Source: Pseudovibrio sp. Tun.PSC04-5.I4
Lineage (GTDB): Bacteria; Pseudomonadota; Alphaproteobacteria; Rhizobiales; Stappiaceae
Reading direction: 5' to 3'
DNA: 64,000 bases
Assembly (NCBI RefSeq): GCF_900104145.1
Contig: NZ_FNLB01000008.1
Span: 62,001-126,000 of the forward strand
Positions 18,601 through 23,394 of this stretch are shown here, piece by piece; positions within the stretch are counted from its first letter, which is position 1; each line of letters begins with the position of its first letter. Made by a program: the position numbers and the translations under genes. The notes below the pieces were generated by a model. That model made no database searches. It saw nothing but the letters and a program-made list of their open reading frames with translations, and was not told the DNA's origin.

Positions 18601-20511
18601 ACTTAAAACCCCTTTAGGGTGTCCGGTTGAGCCGGACGTGTAAGTCACATAGGCAAGGTTTTCAGCATCCACCGTCACATCCGGTGAGCTTTGAGGATAT
18701 TGGCGAATGATCTCCGCATCGGCCTGCAAACACACCAACGGATGATCACTGACCAATCCTGAATGAGCATCATCACATACAACAAGAGAGGCCCCCGCAT
18801 CCTGCAGCATAAACGCTAACCGGTCAGGCGGATAGGCAGGATCAAGTGGAAGGTAGGCACCTCCAGCCTTGAGGATGGCCAGCAAACTCACAACCATCTC
18901 AGCTGACCGGTCAACGCACAAGCCAACAATAACTTCTGGGCCAACTCCAAGAGTACGCAGATGATGGGCAAGCTGATTGGCACGAGCCTCTAACTCACCA
19001 TAACTTAAACACTGCCCCTCAAACTCCACTGCAACTGCATCTGGCTGTCGGGCAACCTGTTCAGCAATAAGCTCATGCAAGCAACGGTCTTGCGGATAAT
19101 CTGCTGCCGTTGCATTCCACTCTTCTAAAACCTGATGACGTTCTGCCTCATCAAGCAGTGAGAGCGTGGAGATCTTCTGCTCTGGATCTGCGGAGGCCAT
19201 CGCCGCCAAAAGACGCTCCAGATGGACAACCAAACGCTCAGCAACCGACGAGGGAATATATTTAGGGTCAAAAAGAATATCAAGTAAAGCTTTTCGTTGC
19301 GGCGTAACTCGTAAACAAAGAGGATAGTTTGAATGGGATATACTGTGAATATTTTCTATAGAAACTGTCTTCTCTAATTTTGTGGTCGTGTTTTTTGTTT
19401 TCGAACCTGTAGGAAAATTTTCGAAAACGTACAGAACTTCAAACAGCGGACTTGATTGTGGAATATCACTCCAGTTATGGATATCAACAAGCGGGCTATA
19501 TTGGTGCTCCAATCGCTCAGTTTGCTCAATCTGCAACTGGTGAAGCCAGTCAACAAGAGCACAGTCGGGATTTATACGAACGCGCACAGGTAGTGTATTG
19601 ATGAACATTCCAACGATGTCTTCGACCCCACGTAATTCTGGAGGCCGACCAGACGTCGTAGCTCCAAAAACAATATCGTTGGTCTCGCTGTGCCGGCTCA
19701 AAAGCAAAGCCCAAGCTGCTTGAAACACTGTATTCAACGTCACTCGATTTCGTCGCGCAAAGTCCTGCAAGGCTTGCGTTAATGTTCTCGTCAATCTATG
19801 AGAATGTATAACCTGTCGAACACTTTGATCTGTTGGTTTGGCTGAGTTCCCCACTCCTAATCTTGTTGGCTCTAATAGACCACTTAGCGCAGACCTCCAA
19901 TAAGCTTCAGAGGCTTGTTGATCCTGCTGATTTAACCAAGTAATATAGTCTTCATATGGACGTACCGGTTCCAATCTCGGCTCTTGCCCGGATGAAAAAG
20001 CGCGATAACATTCAATAAACTCGCGAAAGACGATGGGTAATGACCACCCGTCTACGATAAGGTGATGCATAGTAAGAATTACGCGATACTCTTCATCATC
20101 CATTTGGACAAGGGTTAACCGCAACAGTGGTGCGCTAGCTGGATCCAACCCCCGGGACCTGTCCTCATCAACCAATTCAAAAAATCGTTTATCTTGCTCG
20201 GATTTTGACAAATGACGCCAGTCGTGCCAGTCAATCGGAAGTGCCACTTCTTGTAAAATGACTTGAACAGGCTCTTCAACTTCTTTCCATATAAAACAAG
20301 CTCGTAAAGCTTCATGGCGCTCAATAATATAACGCCAAGACGCTTCAAAACTATCGCGGTCAAAAAAACCACTAAATTGCCGCACGACCGTTGTTAAGTA
20401 CGCTGTTGATTTCGGCTCTAGCGAAGAGTGAAACAATAACCCTAATTGAAGATGAGATGGCGGATAAATTGCCTCAATAGCGTCCTTGTTTGAGCAGTAG
20501 CTAACCAACAT
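9634..20511 (-). CDS. NRPS-A, three-module nonribosomal peptide synthetase (C-A-T, C-A-T, C-A-T-E)
   Basis: About 3625 residues. Domain order: C1 (~15-440, HHLIVDG), A1, T1 (~1018, DLGGHS), C2 (~1081-1478, HHIVSDA), A2, T2 (~2075), C3 (~2138-2538), A3, T3 (~3116, DLGGDS), and an epimerase (~3175-3590) with HHLVVDGVSW and NYLGHF motifs. The last residue it adds should therefore be turned to the D form. C1 opens with a YPPSHLQLGLLFH motif like C domains that follow an epimerase, though this is the first NRPS gene here; it may take a lipid or a peptide from an unlinked protein. Start: GTG 20514, ATG 20511 or TTG 20508 are all possible behind a GGGGGAG box; ATG 20511 is listed. The C-terminal tail after the epimerase is a likely docking element for NRPS-B. 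No MbtH or phosphopantetheinyl transferase gene is in the window. Confidence 0.95.
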   Translation of the reverse strand: MLVSYCSNKDAIEAIYPPSHLQLGLLFHSSLEPKSTAYLTTVVRQFSGFFDRDSFEASWRYIIERHEALRACFIWKEVEEPVQVILQEVALPIDWHDWRHLSKSEQDKRFFELVDEDRSRGLDPASAPLLRLTLVQMDDEEYRVILTMHHLIVDGWSLPIVFREFIECYRAFSSGQEPRLEPVRPYEDYITWLNQQDQQASEAYWRSALSGLLEPTRLGVGNSAKPTDQSVRQVIHSHRLTRTLTQALQDFARRNRVTLNTVFQAAWALLLSRHSETNDIVFGATTSGRPPELRGVEDIVGMFINTLPVRVRINPDCALVDWLHQLQIEQTERLEHQYSPLVDIHNWSDIPQSSPLFEVLYVFENFPTGSKTKNTTTKLEKTVSIENIHSISHSNYPLCLRVTPQRKALLDILFDPKYIPSSVAERLVVHLERLLAAMASADPEQKISTLSLLDEAERHQVLEEWNATAADYPQDRCLHELIAEQVARQPDAVAVEFEGQCLSYGELEARANQLAHHLRTLGVGPEVIVGLCVDRSAEMVVSLLAILKAGGAYLPLDPAYPPDRLAFMLQDAGASLVVCDDAHSGLVSDHPLVCLQADAEIIRQYPQSSPDVTVDAENLAYVTYTSGSTGHPKGVLSLHRGAGNYLEHFSHQWNISDTDRTIQIPSIVFDASIRNILGVLISGGYVFIPPRTNVNDPRIIANLIHTKEITVLMSATPSFMGELCSHLESFKTPTRSIRAVFISGEILTWPLLNRIRRLSSNSMTVNLYGPTECTMTTTYFEVPSDTSIDEQKSSSVPIGYPIWNTQLYVLDGGLEPVPVGVSGELYIGGVGLARGYLGRPDLTAERFVPDPFGSAGGRLYRTGDRVCRRADGALEFLGRYDHQVKLRGYRIETGEIEAALTSHPSVGQAAVLLRADGPGEGRLVAYVVGDASAGDLRAHLQQTLPDYMVPAAFVTLSALPLTPNGKLDRKALPEPDDSGLVRKAYIAPRTPVEEMLTSIWAEVLGVTQVGVEDNFFDLGGHSLLAMQVMARVGQAFAVEIPLKALFEAPCVKDLAAAVELALGLGRTMEDLPLDPVDRSGALKLSHSQERLWFLDQLAPEQSAYNVSGAVRLNGALDVPSLERAFAALIERHESLRTRIVEEEGVGYQVIDPPADFLLKITDVDGLSSEQLKAHMQDLTAARFDLSTGPLFRAELLRLAADRHVLVVSIHHIVSDAWSIGVLVRELGELYAAQCEERPADLPTLPVQYADYAAWQRRWLEGERLEGQLSYWCDKLQELPTLDLPTDHPRPAVMSGHGARIEVTFPAELSGALTALSQREGVTLFMVLLAAFQVLLSRHSEQNDVVVGAPVAGRRRPELEGLIGFFVNTLVLRGNLSDDPSVHDLLVRTRELALEAYGHQDVPFERLVEALQPQRDLSRHPLFQAMLVLQNAPGDAMALPGLSVQSEPLTGNTAKFDLTLSLSETREGLRGRLEYSTDLFEASTMERLVVHLERLLAAMASADPEQKISTLSLLDETERHQVLEEWNATAADYPQDRCLHELIAEQVARQPDAVAVEFEGQCLSYGELEARANQLAHHLRTLGVGPEVIVGLCVDRSAEMVVSLLAILKAGGAYLPLDPAYPPDRLAFMLQDAGASLVVCDDAHSGLVSDHPLVCLQADAEIIRQYPQSSPDVTVDAENLAYVIYTSGSTGRPKGVMIRHQNLKSYLLWAAHTYGASDWTKSLVHSPIFFDLSVTSLWLPLLLGRCCELVPEEPDALKFTLQRIPDSKSFIKLTPSHLRMLEGEIPTDAIDTTNLLVIGGEALSSDGFGPWSKKHTTEIVNEYGPSEATVGCCVQTVSIPSDTSIGEQKSSSVPIGYPIWNTQLYVLDGGLDPVPVGVSGELYIGGVGLARGYLGRPDLTAERFVPDPFGSAGGRLYRTGDRVYRRADGALEFLGRYDHQVKLRGYRIETGEIEAALTSHPSVGQAAVLLRADGPGEGRLVAYVVGDASAGDLRAHLQQTLPDYMVPAAFVTLSALPLTPNGKLDRKALPEPDDSGLVRKAYIAPRTPVEEMLTSIWAEVLGVTQVGVEDNFFDLGGHSLLAMQVMARVGQAFAVEIPLKALFEAPCVKDLAAAVELALGLGRTMEDLPLDPVDRSGALKLSHSQERLWFLDQLAPEQSAYNVSGAVRLNGALDVPSLERAFTALIERHESLRTRIVEEEGVGYQVIDPPADFLLKITDVDGLSSEQLKAHMQDLTAARFDLSTGPLFRAELLRLAADRHVLVVSIHHIVSDAWSIGVLVRELGELYAAQCEERPADLPTLPVQYADYAAWQRRWLEGERLEGQLSYWCDKLQELPTLDLPTDHPRPAVMSGHGARIEVTFPAELSGALTALSQREGVTLFMVLLAAFQVLLSRHSEQNDVVVGAPVAGRRRPELEGLIGFFVNTLVLRGNLSDDPSVHDLLVRTRELALEAYGHQDVPFERLVEALQPQRDLSRHPLFQAMLVLQNAPGDAMALPGLSVQSEPLTGNTAKFDLTLSLSETREGLRGRLEYSTDLFEASTMERLVVHLERLLAAMASADPEQKISTLSLLDEAERHQVLEEWNATAADYPQDRCLHELIAEQAARQPDAVAVEFEGQCLSYGELEARANQLAHHLRTLGVGPEVIVGLCVDRSAEMVVSLLAILKAGGAYLPLDPAYPPDRLAFMLQDAGASLVVCDDAHSGLVSDHPLVCLQADAEIIRQYPQSSPDVTVDAENLAYVIYTSGSTGRPKGVMIRHSSACNLVTALIDAFAITANSRVLQFASLSFDAAVTEVFCTLKAGARLIVPPPRTHLVGSTLAEQIINRTISVLVIPPSVLATLDLKLGINLTTLGVAGEASLPSLLKPWCDGRRIINAYGPTEATVCVSWYSVNATEQTSVPIGYPIWNTQLYVLDGGLEPVPVGVSGELYIGGVGLARGYLGRPDLTAERFVPDPFGSAGGRLYRTGDRVYRRADGALEFLGRYDHQVKLRGYRIETGEIEAALTSHPSVGQAAVLLRADGPGEGRLVAYVVGDASAGDLRAHLQQTLPDYMVPAAFVTLSALPLTPNGKLDRKALPEPDDSGLVRKAYIAPRTPVEEMLTSIWAEVLGVTQVGVEDNFFDLGGDSILALQVISRAKQRGLGLQVRDIFANQSVTDLSKVIKTPHLGSDEQGPIIGDSELTPIQHWFMNLKLETPTHWNQGLLLRLNRPIDFNLLAEALAVVFTHHDVLRSRFVHRGDSWRQEFSPPDTRPYLEMVDLTPLSAEERSTHITQKATEVQTGFCLTQGPLLKGVFFAESTGSGQLLLIAHHLVVDGVSWRVLIEDLSTAYLAMERNQLVELPPKTSSWLNWTNRLFAYADKLDNEIPYWKEQPWERAIPLPVDHAGDNLEGTAKTIRKKLDRHTTAQLVHKIPRVGATIETLLLASLAQTLTEATGQPMALIELEGHGREELFEDLDISRTVGWFTTTYPILIDLSNITSAEVLKRTQESLDAVPCRGIGYGLLREIKSDLREIPTPQVSLNYLGHFDQTFSNSNLFEPTKGSIGANRGADNQRPHLLDITARVINNCLSVDWTYNPTLHNKEYIERLAETFLDKIKKISNECSEAQEIVHLTKQSKVNITDVKSIVSRFK
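11828..12247 (-). other. A-domain specificity segment, NRPS-A module 3 (hydrophobic or aromatic?)
   Basis: The pocket reads approximately D-A-T-V-G-A-A-V-C. The D-A start and the A-A-V-C end resemble Phe/Tyr-type pockets, but the middle does not match a code I know. The residue added here is predicted to become D because an epimerase follows. Confidence 0.5.
14960..15415 (-). other. A-domain specificity segment, NRPS-A module 2 (asparagine)
   Basis: The pocket reads D-L-T-K-V-G-E-V-G plus Lys, matching the known asparagine code (DLTK[L/I/V]GEVGK); aspartate pockets have His-Ile instead of Glu-Val. The DLSVTSLW stretch is also typical of Asn/Asp activators. Confidence 0.8.
18128..18606 (-). 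other. A-domain specificity segment, NRPS-A module 1 (unassigned, Arg in pocket)
   Basis: The pocket reads roughly D-A-R-S-F-S-L-M-T, with Arg at the position of GrsA Trp239. Acid-activating pockets in microcystin synthetases also have Arg there, so an acidic residue such as 3-methylaspartate is possible. Position 278 is uncertain by one residue. The first 45 bases of the segment are shared with module 2, and the other boundary lies further into the A3 region than in the other modules, so recombination breakpoints differ. Confidence 0.45.
19438..20379. repeat. second copy of the 942-bp C-domain repeat
   Basis: Partner of 8570-9511. It encodes the body of the first condensation domain of NRPS-A, including HHLIVDG. 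Confidence 0.85.
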
Positions 20512-20514
20512 CAC

Positions 20515-20827
20515 TCCCCCAAATAAAAAGCATTTTTAAAATTTTGTCTTATATCAATAGATACAGTGTCAAAATAATCTCGAAGATAAGTTATAATTAG
20601 ATAATACTACTCTCGCATAAATTACCCCTAATATAAAAGTGAAAAAATATCACCAATATAATGTGTAGATCAATAATTATAAATACACTACACTTATTCA
20701 GCTTTTAGCTTTTAGCTATCAACGAGAACTTATGTAAAATGGACTTAAGACAAAAAATCTGGATAAAGACTGCAAGCAGGCTCAATATGTTTTTAGATTT
20801 ACTACTACTTTATCGAGGTGCCTTTAT
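20515..20827. promoter_or_regulatory. divergent promoter region between NRPS-A and the decarboxylase gene
   Basis: An AT-rich gap of 313 bp between divergent genes, so it must hold the promoters of both arms. A TATAAT box lies at 20592-20597 on the plus strand without a good -35 box. A short tandem of AGCTTTT occurs near 20699-20716. The decarboxylase has an AGGTG ribosome site about 8 bases before its ATG. No operator of a known family was recognised. Confidence 0.4.
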
Positions 20828-22099
20828 ATGCCGATGTTGCAAAGTTTTAACCAGCGGCTGATACCTATACTTAAAGATATAGCGAAAGAATTTGGGACGC
20901 CATTCCACATTTACGACGAAGTCGGAATAAGAGAAACATGTAAACTCTTTTCTTCTTTATCTAATGTCATGCCATTTCGTCAGTATTATGCGGTTAAAGC
21001 ATTACCAAACCCACATATTCTTTCAATCCTCTATGATGAAAGAATGGGGTTCGATTGCGCTTCTATTCCCGAAATAGAGTTGGCATTGCTCTCGGGGGCC
21101 TATGGAAGGGACATCTTGTTTACTTCGAACAACACGCAATCCCATGAATTTGAAGCAGCAATGGATGTGGAAGCTATAATAAATCTTGATGATGAATGTC
21201 TTTTAAATAAAGTTTCACCATTTCCTGATCTAGCTTGTTTTAGAATGTCATCGGGGAGTGTAAGTCAAGAATGTGAATATATTGGTTCATCTGAGAAAAG
21301 TAAGTTTGGCATTCCTTACGAGCGAATTGCAAACGCTTATCATGCGGCTAAAACTCTGGGGGCTAGTCGTTTCGGTTTTCACGCTATGCTCTGCTCAAAT
21401 CAAACATCTGCCACTAATGTATTAAGTTTAGCAGAAATAGTGTTCGATCACGCAGCAAAACTAGCGCAAGAAGTAGGTTTAGAATTTGAATTCGTAAACA
21501 TAGGTGGAGGCATTGGCATACCTTACAGACCTGAAGAAGAATCATTCAATTTCGAACTCTTTGCGAAGAACCTTCCGGTTACTTTCTCAAAATACTTTAA
21601 GGAAGATACATCTCTTTTCACGGAATGTGGAAGGTTTGTTACTGGGCCGCATGGTGTACTAGTTACTAGCGTAACAAATGTCATGGAGAAATATCAAACT
21701 ATGGTTGGAGTTGATGCTGGAATGAGCTCTCTAATGCGACCTGCGATGTATCCAAACGCATATCATCACATAACCTTACCATTCACACATCAAAAAGTTG
21801 CCACTTTTGATGTAGTTGGATCTCTATGCGAGAACAACGATAAATTAGCAAGGCAGCGAAGGCTCCCATTGCCTAGACAAGGCGATTTGATGATAGTGCA
21901 TGATACAGGTGCTCATGGGTCTGCAATGGGTTTCAACTATAATGGCCGCTTGAGACCAAAGGAGCTCCTGTTACAGAGAGATGGCTCCGTCCGCCTTATT
22001 CGAAGTGCTGAAACGACGAGCAATTACTTCTCAACAATTGCAATGATCGAAGAACTAGAAAAAAACGTACGTAACAAAAAGACGCCTATGGTTGGGTAA
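20828..22099 (+). CDS. PLP-dependent decarboxylase, diaminopimelate/ornithine decarboxylase (fold III) family
   Basis: 423 residues, normal length for the LysA family. Visible family features are the PLP lysine in YYAVKALPNP (~55-64), the phosphate-binding GGGIGIPY (~225-232), ECGRF (~265), the catalytic-type CENND (~333-337) and GFNYNGRLRP near the C-terminus. The usual HIGS-type motif after the second barrel strand is replaced by FHAMLCSN. The gene is divergent from NRPS-A and next to a glutamate mutase, with an IS5 element between. It is therefore more likely to make or change a peptide building block than to make lysine. A possible role is decarboxylation of 3-methylaspartate, free or carrier-bound, as in the vicenistatin pathway. 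Diaminopimelate decarboxylase activity remains the alternative. The family is well supported; the substrate is an inference. Confidence 0.85.
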   Translation: MPMLQSFNQRLIPILKDIAKEFGTPFHIYDEVGIRETCKLFSSLSNVMPFRQYYAVKALPNPHILSILYDERMGFDCASIPEIELALLSGAYGRDILFTSNNTQSHEFEAAMDVEAIINLDDECLLNKVSPFPDLACFRMSSGSVSQECEYIGSSEKSKFGIPYERIANAYHAAKTLGASRFGFHAMLCSNQTSATNVLSLAEIVFDHAAKLAQEVGLEFEFVNIGGGIGIPYRPEEESFNFELFAKNLPVTFSKYFKEDTSLFTECGRFVTGPHGVLVTSVTNVMEKYQTMVGVDAGMSSLMRPAMYPNAYHHITLPFTHQKVATFDVVGSLCENNDKLARQRRLPLPRQGDLMIVHDTGAHGSAMGFNYNGRLRPKELLLQRDGSVRLIRSAETTSNYFSTIAMIEELEKNVRNKKTPMVG

Positions 22100-22105
22100 T
22101 CCCCC

Positions 22106-22150
22106 GCTAATTTATCGAGTTCAAAAGTAGAGATATTGTCACCTCATATT
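22106..22150 (+). mobile_element. IS3-type left-end relic
   Basis: This short stretch (TTTATCGAGTTCAAAAGTAG and onward to CCTCATATTG) matches 52866-52905, where it leads into the start of an IS3-type OrfA. The match stops exactly at 22150 where the IS5 element begins, so the IS5 copy landed in an older IS3 end. Confidence 0.5.
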
Positions 22151-23250
22151 GACCTTGTTGCAGGGATCGAGACACAGGTTTAAGCTTCAGCACTTTTCAT
22201 GGTCTCATCAGGTTCTAATGCCGCATAAGTACAACGCCTCACGACGCCACAAATTTGCGAAGCCCGGCTATGGTGTCACGAACTGGAGTGATTACAATGA
22301 GAGCCTGAGGCAGCGCGCAGATGTGAGTGTGTGGATCAGCCATGATGTTGCTCAAAGTTGGTCAGCAAGCAAAAGAGCAACGCGTGGTGGCCAGCCCCAA
22401 TACTCTGCTCTGGCGATTGAAGTGTGCCTGACGGCCCGAGCGGTCTTTGGTCTGGCGCTACGCCAGACGCAAGGCTTCCTGCGCTCTGTGTTCAGGCTTA
22501 TGAAGCGAGATCTTCCAGTACCTGATTTTTCAACCTTGTCTCGCAGAGCGGGAAACTTGCAGCTTTCAAACATGAAATCAAAGATTGGAAAAGAGCCCGT
22601 GCATCTGGTGGTTGACAGTACTAGCTTGAAGATATTTGGTGCAGGTGAATGGCAGGAAACCAAGCATGGAACTAGGATAAAGCGCAGATCCTGGCGCAAA
22701 TTGCACCTTGGCCTGGACTTGAACACCGGCGAAATTTTGTGCTCTGAACTCACTGAAGAGAGTGTTGGCGACCCAACGACCTTGCCAGAATTGTTGGGCC
22801 AAGTTGAAGGCCCGGTTGCCAGGTTTCTTGGCGATGGTGCCTATGATGGCGAGCAAAACCGGAAAGAATTGGCTAACCGCTTTGAGGGCGTGGAGGTCAT
22901 TATTCCGCCACCCAAAACCGCAGTTCCCAGCCCTCAAGCTGAGACCGCCCCCACTGCGCGTGACAAGGATATTCTCGCCATTCAAACGAATGGCGAGAAT
23001 ATCCTGGCAGAAGGAAACCGGGTATGGTCAACGGGCGCGAGGAGAAACCTTGATGGGCCGCTATAAGCAAGTGATCGGGGCCAGGCTCAAATCACGAGAT
23101 TTTGAAAATCAGAAGACGGAGGCAAAAGTTGGCGTCGCCGTTCTCAACACAATGACTGCCCTCGGACGCCCCGCGTTCGAGCGTGTTTCTTAAACCCAAA
23201 TTTACGGGTTTGGCAAGCCATGCGCTAATTCTGACCCATGCAACATGGTC
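22151..23250 (+). mobile_element. IS5-family insertion sequence, copy 1 (defective)
   Basis: Imperfect inverted ends are seen as GACCTTGTTGCA at 22151 and, on the opposite strand, GACCATGTTGCA ending at 23250. The size of about 1.1 kb is normal for IS5. It carries one frameshifted transposase gene and splits the decarboxylase gene from the glutamate mutase gene. Confidence 0.7.
22218..23193 (+). pseudogene. IS5-family transposase, frameshifted
   Basis: The frame starting MPHKYNAS at 22218 matches the intact transposase at 25741-26733 up to about 22993. The match then continues in another frame (SWQKETGYGQRARGE) to a stop at 23193. Aligning the two DNA copies shows one extra base (GGCGAGAAT against GGCAGGATG) near 22994. 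DDE features shared with the intact copy include VVDSTS, LGDGAYDG and the C-terminal RTEAK/KTEAK-like region. The product would lack the last 70 or so residues, so the element probably cannot move by itself. Confidence 0.85.
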
Positions 23251-23394
23251 CTTATAGATGATGCTCAACTGTCCAAACAAACGGGACCACCTCTCCTGGT
23301 TTATGCAACGCAGCCGCAATCAACGGGGATTCCTAAATGATAACACAACTTCATCCATTGACTATTAAATAGACATAACAATTTTAGGTGTACT

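Noticed and set aside
20828..22099. Housekeeping diaminopimelate decarboxylase (lysA)
   Set aside because: Family match is real, but the altered HIGS segment and its place beside a glutamate mutase and an NRPS make a plain lysine role less likely; kept as an alternative.
22578..22985. Minus-strand frames inside the IS5 transposases
   Set aside because: Shadow frames; both IS5 copies show them at the same relative place.
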